DNA of 64,000 nucleotides from Rhynchopus euleeides (Eukaryota > Euglenozoa > Diplonemea > Diplonemida > Diplonemidae). Shown in pieces: positions 1 through 11,861 of this stretch. The stretch covers positions 1,736,001 to 1,800,000 of the forward strand of contig OY723259.1 in NCBI GenBank assembly GCA_963210315.1. Reading direction: 5' to 3'. A program made the position numbers and the translations under genes. The notes under the pieces are model-generated. The model did not search any database. It had not been told where the DNA came from and worked only from the letters and a program-made list of their open reading frames with translations. How positions within the stretch are numbered: the first letter of the stretch is position 1; the number at the start of each line of letters is the position of its first letter.

Positions 1-168
1 TAGAAGCAAAAAAGGGAAGGAGATGTGGGTGGGTGGGTCTGTGGGCGGTAATATGAATCCTGCCGAGTGTCACAGACATCGCGGGGTTTGCTTTTTGTGT
101 TGCCTGGTGTCTTCTGTACAGTTGCCGGTCTTTTCGACCCCCCACCCCCTCTCACCCAACGCACACAG

Positions 169-723
169 GACTTCCTGATCTGCTGCGAAATGTTTGTATT
201 TGCGATGCTGCACAAATTCGTCTTCGGTGTCCAGGAGATCAGCGATGCGCACAGAGTATGCAGCCTTCCAGTCAATGCGATGTTCAAACCAACACCCACA
301 CCCACACCCTCTCCATGCACATCACATCAATTATGCCGAGTACGGTGCCCATACAGAAGTGAGAGGCAGTTGTTGCTTTTTTGGAATCGCCGATCCCCAC
401 GCACACACAACAATAGAACAGGACACAATCTGCAACGCTAGTGAAGGGAGGTCGCCTCTGTGCTTCCTTTTTTTCAACAACAACAACAACAAGAGCCACA
501 ACCACAACCACCTTCTACTTGCTACCCCTCACTACCCCCGGACACCCGAATCATCTTTCGTGCCCTTGCGCGATCCCCTCGCCCGCACCCTCTAAAGCAG
601 GACGAGGACTCTGGTCTCCTCCCGATTGCGCGCGCCGACATGTGGCGCAACCTGAAGCTCACACTGAAGCACGAAGACGTCCGCAACGATTTCAAGAACA
701 TCTGGTCTTTTGGGAAGATCTGA
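169..723 (+). CDS. TMEM184/DUF300-family membrane protein, last two exons (5' part outside window)
   Basis: The gene enters from the left edge. Exon 169-255 follows the acceptor cacacag and ends at a GTATGC donor at 256. It reads DFLICCEMFVFAMLHKF, very close to the conserved late segment of TMEM184/DUF300 proteins, in which a QDFLICIEM-like stretch precedes a hydrophobic helix and a His. The final exon 601-723 follows tctaaagcag in the same phase (0) and ends in TGA, giving a tail with HEDVRNDF, comparable to the NPHDVVND-like motif after the last helix in that family. TMEM184 proteins are multi-pass membrane proteins related to the organic solute transporter alpha subunit; their substrates are poorly defined. 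Bases 1-168 appear to be the end of the preceding intron. The family call rests on two short motifs, so it is fairly but not fully secure. Confidence 0.72.
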
Positions 724-3416
724 GCTGTGGATGCAGGATGCCGTCCTTCCCGGACACATGCACACACACATGCCTATCAACCCAATACTCGCAGCGGAAC
801 TCATGAGCCAACCGTCATCCGCTTTGTTTGTGCGCACCCTGTTACGTGTATGCGTGTCCATGCGTGCGCTGCCAAAAGAAAGTCTTTTTTCCGTGACCTG
901 AGACAGGTTGCATCAATAAAAGGCACTGCCAGGCTCGGCTGTCGGTGGTGGCTCCGCGACTTATTGCCACGGTGCTGACACAGAGGCCAGTTGGCTTGCC
1001 TCTGGCCTGGTCTGGGGTTGGGCGAGCGGTGTGAACCCTGGCTTCTACCGAACCCAACCAATGGGGCCACATGTCTGCGCGGGGGTTCATTCAAATAATG
1101 CCAATAAACGGCGCGTCAGGCGGGTGGGGGGGGTGTCGGCCGGTGCGCTGCTCTGCGCTGCTGCAAGAGCATAATATTCGCGTGTGATGATGTGCATGAC
1201 AGGGGGAAAGGGGTTTCCCCGACACCCCACCCCCTAATATTCGCCCCACGACACGATGGTCAGGGGGGGGGAGGTCCCCGCTATCACTTACCCCCCCGTC
1301 CCTGACCTTAGGTGGTAACCTTTTGCGCCCAGTCGGAGTCAGCACCCATGTGGTTTAGGGAAGCTTTGCAGCACCGGTGTGTACACTATCTTGTAGAGAG
1401 CTCTCTAGAGTGAAAAAAATAGATCGAGTGCTGACACACGGCGGGTAATATCGAGAAGTGGGGAAAAGCCTGAAGCCCATCGGTGTGGGGGGGTGGAAGG
1501 GTGGCTGGGGTGTTGCAGCGCCTTCTGGTGATATGCGCGTGACATGGCGGCGGTTTTGCCGAGGCCGAGACAACATAAGAAAAAGAAAAATACCAACCAG
1601 GGGCGAGCCGCATCTTACTCCACCTCTGCCTCTCGGGCACTACCCTGCAAAGAGTGAAGGGGAAAAATTGGAAAACTGAGGAGCATTCAAATGCATTGCT
1701 CTGCACCTTGCCATTCTCTACTTCTCCCAGGCGCGCTTTTTTTTCTCGACACCCCCCATCATCCATATCAAACCCCGATCGGGTCAGGGCTACTGCTGCC
1801 TTAAATTTTGGTCATCACACGATAGTACAACACACCCGCCATCCCCCCATCCCACACACACCACAACCCCCCTTCTGTTTCGGTCCGTTCCTGGCAAAAT
1901 ATTCGTGGATGGCGTTCCTTTTTTTTAAAAATAACCCCTTTCGACAACCCTACCCCCCCCCCCCCCCCTTCTGCAACGGCTCATCAACCCCATTTTTTTC
2001 ACGGGGGGTTCGGGGAGTGTTTAGGATTTGTTTCTTCAGAGTGTGCGCTCAACGGGAAAGAGTTTGGAGCTGGTTCTGCCTTGCCCTGCTCCCCCCCCCC
2101 CCCCCTTTTGTGCTTCTGGCCGGGAGCCGCATCGTGGAATGGAGATGCTGCCTTTTTCCGAAATCCTGATCATCTGATATATAGGTAGAAACAGGAACAG
2201 AGAGGGGTAGCACTTTTTTTTTCTTCGCCCAGATCATCTCGCTCAATACGACAGGCAGGTGCGAGGTGGGGGGGAGGGGGGGTGGACAGCTGAGTAAGGA
2301 GAGCGCATTGCAGTAGCCCTGTGTGAATCAGCGCCCACCCCCCTCCCCTCCCCCCCTACCCCACTCCACTCTCTCCGGGGGACAGCCCCGAGCACGGCCA
2401 AAACAATTCGTTCAAAACGAGAAATACAAGCCATCCCGGAAACACCCGGGGAGGGGGCCAACTGGCCACCGCGACTGACCCTCCCCGGTGTCAATCGAAC
2501 CCCCTCCCCCCTTTGCTGACAACGATCAGGCTGATCTTGCCTTGGGTTTTGAAGCGCCCTACTCCCCCCCCCCCTTTTTTTTCAGCGATTCTCTCTGATC
2601 TGCGGAGTTCAATGAATTGAATCGGAGAAATGGGGCCTTCGGGACCAGGCGGGGTGTGTGGCTGGGGTGAAAAGAAATTGAGGGGGGCTGCTTCCTGCCC
2701 CCCTCCCCCCCCCCCCCCCCCCCCCCCCACCCCTATCTGACTGAGTCACACAGTCACTGACGAGCCGTGACTGGGAGTGACTGGTAGAGAGAGTTCCCAC
2801 TTTTTTGTGTGTGCAGCTGTGCAGACCATATCCCCGACTTGCCGTGGTGTGTGCGTCTGCATGCGCTGTGCGTTGTGTGTGTGTTCGACGTGCCAGCCAC
2901 CACCCCACCCTCCACTAGCCGGTGTGGCTGGCCCACAAAGAGCGCCCCCCGCCCCCCCCACACCCCCACACCCCTCTTCCCTATTCTCAACACGCAACAC
3001 GCTAAGGTGACCGGGATGCTGGGCCCCCCCCCCCCCCCCTCTGCTGATCTCCCGATATTTTCTATCGATGCGATACCCTGTTGACGTACGATGATATAGG
3101 ATCACCACACACTCCCTCCCATGCCACTTCAGACGGTGCTGTGATTTGCCACCTCTTCTTCCACTTCACCACCCCACCCTGATTTGTCATTATTCTGCAC
3201 AGCAGTGTATCATATCTCGAGCACAATCTGCATAACGGGTGAAGGGATATCATCCCTTGCGATTCCTTCCACTTCCACTTCAGCTTCTACTTCAAATCCC
3301 CCTCCCACCCTGATCTCACCGGTTGCACCCTCAGGCATTTGCTGCCTTGGCCTGTGTGTGCCCCCATCTGCACAACCCACAGCACCTCCACCCACACACC
3401 CACACCCCCTCGGCAG
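724..3416. other. Intergenic, low-complexity
   Basis: No gene is recognised in these 2.7 kb. The stretch has many C and G homopolymer runs (for example around 1960, 2090, 2570, 2705 and 3030), TG/CA-rich patches and short hairpins (976-1010). Bases 2739-2795 are rich in GTCACT/GTGACT words like those inside the 109-bp MITE found elsewhere in the window, but lack its ends. At 3222-3246 lies a copy of a dispersed motif, CTGCATAACGGGTGAAGGG. The last bases are a pyrimidine/CA tract ending in the AG at 3415-3416 used by the next gene. Confidence 0.6.
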
Positions 3417-3424
3417 GCAAAGCA

Positions 3425-4993
3425 ATGGAGGGTGGGGACACCCAGCCTGCTGCCCTGCGGGCAGCGCTGATGCAGATGCCGTGCATCACACTCGATGAGG
3501 AGCTTCTCTGCACCTCTGTCACCCCACCCCAGGGCGCGACCCCAGAAGACATGGCACAGGGCGCGCTGCTGCAGGCATGTGTCGGGCGACGCGCCATCGC
3601 AGCCTCGCCGGCACCCTTGGCAGACGGCACCACCGCACCACCCCCCGGTGAAACCGAACCCCACGCTGTTGACAGCCTTGCCGCCTCGCTGCACCGCCTG
3701 CGCATCTCGGCTGACGCCGGCACCACTCCCGCTGCGCCATACGATGTGACTTTTGAACAGCCCACTGACACTGCAGGGATATACCTCGTCAAAGAAGCCT
3801 CGCCTGGGGAGCCCATTGGGGCAACCTTCACCCAGGACAGTCTAGCACTTCTCCACACCACCCCGGGGGGTCGCGCCGACCGGAGCGGGCTCACGCGCTA
3901 CGCAGGCGGGCTGTGGAAGCTCCGGTACCTCAACGGGGCACGCGTTGCCACCACAGCGGAGCTGGTGGAGGCCTGCCGCGCCGCGCCGCAGGCAGAGGGG
4001 TTTTCTGTTGTGCTGCAGGCGGTGGAGAGCTGTTCGGTCCGTATCGCTGTCACGCCACCCCTTCCCCACCCTCAAGACATGAAGGAGGGCATCCCAAACA
4101 GCATCCCTGGCGGTGAGGGTGCTGAGGGCTGTAAAAGCGGTGAGAAGAAGGCGAAGAAACAATCAGAGGCTAACGATCCCTGGCCTCCTACACCAGGCCA
4201 ACTCTACTCCGCACTCCGGCGCTACGGCGCCCTGCGCAGCGTGCTGCCGCTGGGGGAGGCTGACGGTGCTGATGCATGTGGTGTCGGGAGAGGAGCCCCT
4301 GCACGGCTGGGCGATACCCCCCTCTGCGGGCACCCGGTTGAACCGGGGGACCGGTTCTGCAGTGAGTGCGGCGAGGCCGTGGTGGCACGGGGTGAAGCTG
4401 CCGGGGTGGGGGGAGCTTCCGGAGGAGAAGGGCTGTGGGAAACCTACGCGACATTCGCCGACGTGGAGTCGGCGGCGAGGTGTGTGGGGCAGATCGGGAG
4501 GGACTGCCCCCTGGGGGCCTCCGCCTGCTCGGCGATGTTCGACCACAGCGGCGTGGGGGAGGTGCAAGGGGCGGAGGTGGAGGAGGGAGGGAAGGAGAGC
4601 CGCTTCGCGGAGACCCCGGTGCGTGCCCTGCTGCACCGGCATGGGTTTTTCAACCCATTCTTCGTGCTGGGTGTGCCGCTGGATGCGACTGGGGAGGAGG
4701 TGCGGAAGGCGTACAGGAGGTGTGCTCTCGCGTGGCATCCCGACAAGCAGCATGTGGAGAAGGGTGGTGGTGGTGGTGGTGAGCCAAATGGAGGAGATGG
4801 GGTGTGTCTGGAGGGCCATCCGTTTGCCAGGTCGCCAGGGGCTGTGGAGCGGAAGCAGCTTTTTGAGTGGGCGGTGCAGGCGAAGGAGATGCTGCTGGAT
4901 GCGGGGAAGCGTCAGGAGATTCAGGCGCGCATCGATGAGAGCGTGCAGCGGTACGGCAGGCGTGCGGTTTACAAAATGTTCCCTTCGCGATAG
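3425..4993 (+). CDS. J-domain protein with PDZ-like and zinc-ribbon segments
   Basis: Single exon, 522 aa. The frame is open further upstream, but the first ATG after the pyrimidine tract and AG at 3415-3416 is 3425, so that start was chosen. A PDZ-like region lies at about aa 115-205 (IGATF, then GRADRSG, then a VVLQAVE strand). Two halves of an RRM-like fold at about aa 255-290 and 345-385 flank a putative zinc knuckle, CGH-x(n)-CSEC, near aa 300-318. The C-terminus (about aa 405-500) is a J domain with helix II RKAYRRCALAWHPDK, including the HPD tripeptide at about aa 437-439 that stimulates Hsp70 ATPase; a Gly-rich insert follows HPD. There is no Gly/Phe region or CxxCxGxG zinc domain, so it is a class C J-protein. 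No signal peptide or TM helix is visible, so it is probably cytosolic or nuclear. The client is unknown. Confidence 0.88.
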   Translation: MEGGDTQPAALRAALMQMPCITLDEELLCTSVTPPQGATPEDMAQGALLQACVGRRAIAASPAPLADGTTAPPPGETEPHAVDSLAASLHRLRISADAGTTPAAPYDVTFEQPTDTAGIYLVKEASPGEPIGATFTQDSLALLHTTPGGRADRSGLTRYAGGLWKLRYLNGARVATTAELVEACRAAPQAEGFSVVLQAVESCSVRIAVTPPLPHPQDMKEGIPNSIPGGEGAEGCKSGEKKAKKQSEANDPWPPTPGQLYSALRRYGALRSVLPLGEADGADACGVGRGAPARLGDTPLCGHPVEPGDRFCSECGEAVVARGEAAGVGGASGGEGLWETYATFADVESAARCVGQIGRDCPLGASACSAMFDHSGVGEVQGAEVEEGGKESRFAETPVRALLHRHGFFNPFFVLGVPLDATGEEVRKAYRRCALAWHPDKQHVEKGGGGGGEPNGGDGVCLEGHPFARSPGAVERKQLFEWAVQAKEMLLDAGKRQEIQARIDESVQRYGRRAVYKMFPSR

Positions 4994-5551
4994 GAAGGGT
5001 GATGGGGTGACGGTTGTCGTGTGTCTCGGCGACAGCCTCCACTGCTGTGACGTTAGAAGCTCAAAGTACTAACCACCAAGGCCTCCAGTGGAGCCTTCGC
5101 TTTGTGTCAAAGTGTGTCAGGTTGCAGCCTACGTTGTTAGGTGGCTCACTTGTGTGCGCTTCAGAAGGCATCCAGTGTCTTCGTTAGGGTACTTGCTTTT
5201 ATACCACAGTGTAACGAAGGCACTCACGAATTCGTCGCACTGTGCACACCACGTAGTTCTCTTCCCTTTGGACCAGTCCAGACAGGCCAACAGGCTGAGC
5301 AGATGGGAAAATGGCCAGACATCTACGACAGGAGGACAATACCATTGCCTCTGGTTGAGGGCATTTTTGATTTCCGTCTCTCATGCCTGCAGGCCTGCCT
5401 GCCCTAACCTCACCATAGCATAGCGTGGTCTGGCTCGTCTGTGGTGCAACTCCGCCCCCACCCCCACCCCCGTTTGCCGAATTGCTTGCGCTGCCGCCTT
5501 TGCCATGTCCTGTTGTGTGCCGCATTGCCACCCCACCGCCCCCTCTGCCAG
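4994..5551. other. Intergenic
   Basis: About 560 bases between two + strand genes. No ORF with coding character is seen. The last 100 bases are C-rich and end in the AG at 5550-5551 that would serve as trans-splice acceptor for the next gene. Confidence 0.5.
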
Positions 5552-5565
5552 GCACAGGCGGCGAG

Positions 5566-8352
5566 ATGCTGTCGCGAAGCATCCAATCGCTGACGATCCT
5601 GCTGTCTGTATCGCTGATAATATGCACAGGCGTTATCATCGGGACCATGTCCCTGACAACCGCGAATGACCTCATCAACAAGGCCCGCGACACGGGGGAC
5701 AAGGGTGTGAACCACTGCCTTGTGAGCGGGGAGATCGATTTGCGGTTGCTGGCAGCGAGGTACTTGCACGAGGCCGTGTGGCGCCTCGGCTTCGAGGTGG
5801 AGAAGTTCCTCGACGTCCCTGCCCAAGCCCTGCAAGATGTCGCGGCGCTGGTCCGCCTGCAGGGGCCCGACAGGGCAACCGACCCCGCCTTCATCACCAC
5901 CACCATGCGGCAGCTGCTCCGCAGCAGGCTCCCCGTGCTGGAGAAGCAGGGCACCGACCAGATTGGGTACTTCACCTTCCCCTTCAGCCCGGCACACAGG
6001 ATGCCGCCTGGCGGCGAGGACGAAGCCTCGTGGGGCGGCAGCATCGCTTTCGTGCATGCCAACGCGCAGATGGGCGTCTGGCCCGAAGGGGAGACGCCTC
6101 CAGTGCTGGTGCTGGAGACACGGCGGAACGGGAGCTTCGGGCACAACTCGACCTACTCTGAGTTTTCCCAGGCTGACGAGTGGGGCGAGGCCTCCCACCG
6201 GGACAAGGAGTGCAACCGGTTCGTCAACTGGACAGGCGGGGAGGTGCGTGGGCTGTGCTACATGTCCACCTCCTACCTCAACAACCCGTCGTATCAGGAG
6301 GTGCATGCCAGGGGGTGGCTGAACTCGAAGACCGAAACGGGGCCCCTTATTGCGCCGGATGAGGTGTCGTACTCCCCTGTTGTCGCCAACTTCATGTGGC
6401 TGTCCATCTGGGCTAGCCTTGCCGTCACACACCCCGACATGGTGAATGAGTACCCGCGGCAGCAGAAGCGCGTGTCCTTCATCACCGCCAACGTGCAGGG
6501 GGAGAAGCTGGCGGAGATCTTCAACAACTCGGACCTCCCCCCCGGGTCCGTCCTCTACTGCGTGGACCACAACGTGTGGACAGGCAAGACCGGGACTGTC
6601 GTCGCCTTCAACAACGGCCGCCTCTCAGACTTCTTCAAACCGGAGGTCACCGCAGAGGTGCCCGACCCGCCCCTGAGGGTGCGCCCCCTGCACATCACGG
6701 AACACACGATGGTGCAGGGTGACGCAACCCCTTCGGTGATTGCGGACCACGGCACGTGGGTGTTTGAGAAGGACGGCAACTACACCGGGGTGGCCGCGCA
6801 GACAGAGAAGGCTTTCATCCCTTGGGTCGCCCGGGATGGCACGCTGTACTGGACAGTCACGCGCCCCGTGCGGAAGGGGGGTCTGGTGCTCTTCATCAAC
6901 CTGCTGGTGCCCCGGTCCTCTGTGATGGATGCGGTCGACAACTCCACGGCGAAGATCCGCGAGGATTTCGACGCCGCGAAGGAGACAGCCAACGCGCAGC
7001 ACCACCGCTCCCTGATGATGCTGCTGCTCGTCACAGGGGTTGTCGTGCTGGTGCTGCTGATGATGGCTGTCATCTTCACCCGCCTCATCACCGCACCCCT
7101 CGACGCGCTCGCCTATGAGATGGCGAAGGTGGCTGTCATGGACCTCGAGGCTGTGGACCGGAGCCGCTCCGTGTCGCGCCTGGCAGAGGTCGGCAACATG
7201 CAGCAGTCCTTCCTGATGATGGTGCAGAACCTGGTGGAGTACAGGCACTACATGCCGCAGAGTGTGCTGCTCAACACCGAGACGGAGGACTGCAGAGAGA
7301 CGAACTCTACCAGCCGCAGCCTCAGCACGATTGTGATCAACACGTCGAACTGTATCGACAGCAAGCACAACAAGAAGGATGAAGTGATGAGCTTCGGCAG
7401 CAGACGCACCCCCAGCACCGTCAGCGGCTCGATGTCTTCCTCGACACGGCGTGCGCTCGGGCTGTTCACCGATGTGTGCTCCCTGAAGAGGAAGCAGGTG
7501 AGTGTTATTGCCTTCAACCTGAAGAGGTGGCACCGCAGCATCGAGGGGCGGACGAATGCGGAAATTCTTGGGCGTCATGCTGACGTAGTCAGCATCCTGC
7601 AGGACTCCGTGCAGGGGGGCAAGGGCGTGTGTGACCTGTTCTTTGGGGACCGTGTCATTGCGGTGTTCAACGCGTACACCGTTGTGTCGGGTCACAAGCA
7701 GGCAGCGGTGTGCTCGGCGCACCGTGCGTGGGAGAGGATTGATTCCATCAAGCACCTGCCGGCGCTGTCCTTCGCCGTGGTGTCGGGGGATGCGCGTGTG
7801 GGGCACCTGGGGTGCTCGGGCATGAAGCGGGTGACGACGCTGTCGCCCATCCTCCCGTGGGTGTCGGCTCTGGAGCATCTCAACAAAACCCGCTACCGTG
7901 GCCTGGTCGACCAGTCCCTCGCGCGGGATGTGTCTGCCATGTTCGACCTCAAGTGCGTCGAGGGTGTCTCGTTTAAGAAGCGCTCTCCGCACCCCATCAA
8001 GGTGTACGAGCTGACGCGCCGTCCCATTGCCGTGCACGCAGGGGCCGAGTGGATGTACGAGGTGGATGCGCTGGAGTCCGCATCGAAGTTCAAGTATTGG
8101 AACAAAACGTTTGACCACATATTCGAAGGGGAGTGGGCGGCTGCAGCAGACAACCTGGCCCACATCCCAGCAAGCGAGGTATGTCGGGATTGGGGTGTGT
8201 GTGTCGGTGCGTGTTGCATCAGAGCCGCCTCGGTTCGCCGTGTGCATGTCACAGCAAGATCAGTGGGTGCTGTTCGACACTGCTGCAAACTTTAGGAGCA
8301 GTGGAGATCACATCGAGGGCTCAGTGTGATCTGCACGACTCCAGAAATACTC

Positions 8353-8384
<32 letters not shown>

Positions 8385-8556
8385 TCCACTTTTCAAAACA
8401 CTTGCACAGCTCAGAGCTTGCTGGGACTGCAACCCTATTACACATCTTTGCTTTGCACATCCCTGCCACCCTCCCACACCTCAGACCGACCGTGACCGCT
8501 TGGAGGATATGATACACAACCGGAAACTCGTGCAGGTTGTGATTGCGTTCAACTGA
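5566..8556 (+). CDS. Two-TM receptor with extracellular sensor, HAMP and class III cyclase-like domain
   Basis: Two exons, 5566-8178 and 8485-8556, joined in phase 0 across a GTATGT...CAG intron; 894 aa. The start is the first ATG after the AG at 5550-5551. Order: short cytosolic N-terminus; TM1 about aa 7-28; a 450-residue extracellular region with many N-x-S/T sites, sized like a Cache-type sensor; TM2 about aa 481-503 (LMMLLLVTGVVVLVLLMMAV); a HAMP-like linker to about aa 560; a Ser-rich stretch; then about aa 630-812 with the order of a class III nucleotide cyclase (VSVIAFNLKRW, later FFGDRVIAVFNA, ending KVYELT). The position of the first metal-binding Asp in the usual FTDIVGFT-type motif has no Asp; the second, in FGDR, remains. 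Catalysis by this chain alone is therefore doubtful: it could be a partner subunit or pseudo-cyclase. The 24-aa second exon adds a charged tail. Confidence 0.85.
8355..8386 (+). repeat. (GT)n microsatellite in the cyclase-like gene's intron
   Basis: An almost uninterrupted GT dinucleotide run inside the intron 8179-8484. Confidence 0.85.
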
Positions 8557-9023
8557 CCTACCCGAGCTGAGTGCTGATGAGGGGCGGATCGGCCACAACG
8601 GCCACCCCAGGCATGCGCATCCGATGTGCGTCCCCCCTGAAGTAATGTGCAGGCAACCAAACGCACTTCGAGGTTGTGGCGTGGAGGTGATGTTTTCACT
8701 GCGAGCACTTCCCCCAGCAGAGGCGCAGCGCAACCAACCTACGTGGCACCTCCAGCCAGGGGCAGCGCCAGAGCCGGCCTGGCTGCAGCCTGACAGGCGG
8801 CTGGCCGCCACGATGCCCGAATTGGAAAGAGAGAAGCAGAGGGAGGGGCGAGTTCTGCAGTGTCCGGCAGTTCCCCCCCCCCCCCCTCCCCCCCCGCGTT
8901 TTCCCACATAACGAAACAAGTGGATTGCGCCCGTCGGCATACGCGGAGCGGAGACTTCCCAGAACCAAACAGAAGCGTGGCATACCGCCACCCTCTTCCC
9001 CGTGTCGAACCACTATACTCTAT
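8557..9023. other. Intergenic
   Basis: No coding signal after the TGA at 8554-8556. Contains a C-run near 8873-8895. This begins a 26-kb stretch without a recognisable host gene. Confidence 0.5.
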
Positions 9024-9132
9024 GGGGGCCCTCGCTACCAGTCACTGCTCGTCACAGCTCGTCAGCCAGTGAGGGGAAGTGGGCCGTGGCTCACTTTTTC
9101 TCACTCAGTCACACTTGGTAGCGAAGGCCCCC
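9024..9132. mobile_element. 109-bp MITE, copy 1
   Basis: Inverted ends GGGGGCCCTCGCTACC and, reading inward from the right, GGGGGCCTTCGCTACC. The interior is built of GTCACT/GTCACA words and a TCACTTTTTCTCACTCAG block. The flanking trinucleotide TAT is present on both sides, a 3-bp target duplication. Two other copies of exactly the same length lie at 16657 and 56413. No coding capacity. A 3-bp duplication fits PIF/Harbinger- or CACTA-type transposases, but no transposase is in the window. Confidence 0.85.
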
Positions 9133-10770
9133 TATAGTTGGGTTTGACCCGAACGAGGTCTGACCCTTGCCCGGCGGCCCCACAGGCGAGCGGGCTACCG
9201 AGGCCTACCCAGCGTCCGCCTCCCCTCCCCCGTGTCGAATCACCGCTCCACACAGCCCCCCCTCCCCTCCTCGCCCCTAAGGGGGGTCGAGGGTGCGAGG
9301 CGTGGGCCACGTGTGTGCAGGCACTGCGGCAATAAAAAGGATTGGGGTGGGTCAGCGGGGTGTGTGCGTGTGTGTGTCTTTGAGCCCATTCGGTGCTGGC
9401 ATTCTGTCTTGATGCATGCTTGATCACACCACCACCCCCTCCTTCTCCATCCACTGGCTTCAGCCTGGCACGCAGTCTTCCTGCTGCGGGAATATTTTTT
9501 TTGCGAAACAACATGGCCTCCTCGCGTCAAGTGTGAACAATGATGAGATAGTTAGGAGGGGCAGCGCTTGGTGACAACTTAAGGCAAATCCCCCTGGGGG
9601 GGGGGGTCGGTTTGATTCTGCCCGGACTTCTTGGCGCACAAGCAACAGCAAAGCCTCTGCCGTTTTGTTTATTCGTTTTTTTTGCATCTGGCAAAGCGGG
9701 TCGTATGGCATGGCTGAACTGCGAGGGAATCAGCCTTTCTCCCGAATATGAGGTGGTGATCACCCACACAGAGCAGCGAAAATACCTTTGACGCATTTCG
9801 CCTCCGCCGAGTCCAAATTCCTGTTCTTGCTGCCACCCCACACACATACGCCTGTGGGAATGCATAGCAGTGGCACAGCCAGGGGCGAGGATGAGGGTGA
9901 AAATGTGCCACGGGGGAACCTCTCAAGCAGGCGCCGATTTCTCGAACCAATTGAATCTGGGAGAGGCGTGCGCACACGCAACCCCGGACAGAAAACTATT
10001 GGCAACGGGCCATGGCGTGTCGAGTCGAAGGCGCCTAAACCGGAGTGAATATCATCATGTGGGGAAGGTGTGTGCATTGTATGTGACCCCCATGTGTGTG
10101 TGTAATGTGTTCTGTGTCGGAAGCGACGGGATTGACGGCGAAAAGAAAGGAGGTCGGGGTGGGGTCTATTTTTACCCCCCCACCCCCCCCCCCCCCCCCC
10201 CCGCTACGCCTTCAGTTCGCCGTTCTCTCCAGAGAGTGGTTTTGTCGTTTGGGTTTGGCGGGGCTGGCATTTTTTTTCCCCCCGCGCAGTGCCCCCTGGA
10301 GGCCACAGCGTGAGAGAGAGAGAGTTCCAAGCCTGTTGAGCCAGAGTGTTTCCCCACCCCCCTCCCCCCTCCTCCCCCATCTCTTCCCCCCCCGCGAGAT
10401 CTCCTGAAATTCGCTATAGCCCCGTCTCAGGTCACGGTAAAAAAAAAAGAGAGACAACTGCAGGGTAAAAGATAGGGTTCCGGGCTGCGCGCCGAAAACC
10501 GGGGGTAATCGGGGGTAAAATTTCAGCCATTTCCCCAACTGGAAGGGCTTTCCCTTCCCACAACCCCACCCCACCCCACGCCACTCAACTGGGATGGGCA
10601 GGGTGGCTCCTCTGCGGGGGCCGCTGCCAGGTCCGAGAGGAGCGCGCTCCTTCTTGGCGCCAACGCGAAGGAGCCAGTCGATGAGAAAGGCGTTCGGGAG
10701 AGCGCGGTGGTGTTGAAAGCACCGCAGGTTGCCCTTGCAGACTTGGTTCTGGATAGGCACAGGCCACATG
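9133..10770. other. Gene-free, low-complexity
   Basis: No host gene recognised. C/G runs and TG-rich stretches; a long poly-C near 10182-10202 and an AG-repeat near 10313. Around 10480-10530 there are repeated CCGGGGGTAA words that could be the left end of a larger element interrupted by the hAT-like element at 11154, with similar sequence inverted at about 11900-11950. That outer element is uncertain. Confidence 0.4.
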
Positions 10771-10996
10771 GGGGGTCTGGGGGGCGGAGCCCCCCAGCCG
10801 CCGGAGGCCACGGTAGTGAGCATCTGTTCCTTGTAACCGTACGATTCTGTGAGCTGCCTGCATCCTCCCGGGGTGGTCTGTATTCCATCCCCAATTGACC
10901 CCAAAGGGTGTTGGATATCAGACAGGCAGACGGCACAGGGGGGTCTGGGGGGCGGAGCCCCCCAGCCGCCGGAGGCCACGGTAGCGAACAGCTGAT
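10771..10996 (-). repeat. Internal cassette M1, paired copies
   Basis: Two about 59-bp copies (10771-10829 and 10938-10996) of a GC-rich near-palindrome, core GGGGGGCGGAGCCCCCC, followed by CCGCCGGAGGCCACGG. They are separated by about 110 bases. The same paired cassette occurs at 19977-20203, 31432-31650 and 33951-34184, in elements with different ends. Confidence 0.85.
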
Positions 10997-11153
10997 TCTG
11001 CTCCATAGTCGCACGCCGCATGTAGTCAACGTGCACCTTGTGATCAACAGGTTCATCGGGCTAACCCTGGGGCAGGGCACTGTGCTCTTGGCCCCGGCCT
11101 CCTCTGGCCAAAAAGTACCCTGGAATAGTACCCGGACAGAATCTCAGAAAAAT

Positions 11154-11861
11154 CAGGGCATTAGTTTGGGCTGGTTATCCGGTTATGATAACCAGGATTT
11201 GGAGAAACCTGGTTATTTTAAAAAATAAAAAAAAGTCAAAAATCTGGCTCGGAACCGGGGGTTTCCCTTACCAAATAACCTGCTGCGCTAGCCCCACCAA
11301 GCAGCAATAGTACGACACGACCTGCATCTGTCATTCGGCGGCAGATGCAGGCCAAGATTGCACAGCCCCCTTCTGCGCCGTCCCTCACCGACGAAACCCA
11401 GGCCACGACGAAGGTGAGCCAGCATGCGACCCGGATTCGTGTGTGATCGACCCGTAACGTGCCGCAAGACTGCAACAGCCGGAATGCGGCCAACATCTGC
11501 GGCATTCTGCTGGAGCAGACAGAATCTCTGGGGACAGCTTCTGGAACCGCGTCGTGTCCTTCGCCACTGACTGGTGCAACACCATGGGTGGTGGGAAACC
11601 CGGGGCGCAACTCCACGCGTGTAGATGGGTTATCCTCCTGGCACCAGCGCGAATTGTGTGCTGTGTCTGACACCTCTCACAAACCCGGGGGAAGTAGAGA
11701 CTATACATAACCTGGGGGTGGGGAGACAGATAATAGCACGCCACGGTCACAACGGCGCAGGAGGCGCTCGGGCGCGAAGCGCCCGAGCGAAAAAATTTGG
11801 TGGGTCATAACCAGGGTAACCAGGTTTCAGGCTCCGTCGGGAAGGTCAAACTAATGCCCTG
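11154..11861. mobile_element. hAT-like non-autonomous element, 708 bp
   Basis: Perfect 15-bp inverted ends CAGGGCATTAGTTTG. The flanks AGAAAAAT (left) and TGAAAAAT (right) match at 7 of 8 positions, an 8-bp target duplication; 8 bp and ends starting CAGGG are the usual hAT signature. Subterminal GGTTAT/ATAACC words are repeated and inverted at both ends. Near the right end a GCG-rich hairpin (11766-11790) followed by AAAAAATTT resembles one in the 868-bp elements. No transposase ORF, so it would have moved in trans. Confidence 0.78.

Noticed and set aside
2739-2795. Possible fourth copy of the 109-bp MITE
   Set aside because: Only the GTCACT-type words are shared; the inverted ends are missing.
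6625-8247. 540-aa minus-strand ORF opposite the cyclase-like gene
   Set aside because: His/Arg-rich shadow of a strongly coding + strand frame.
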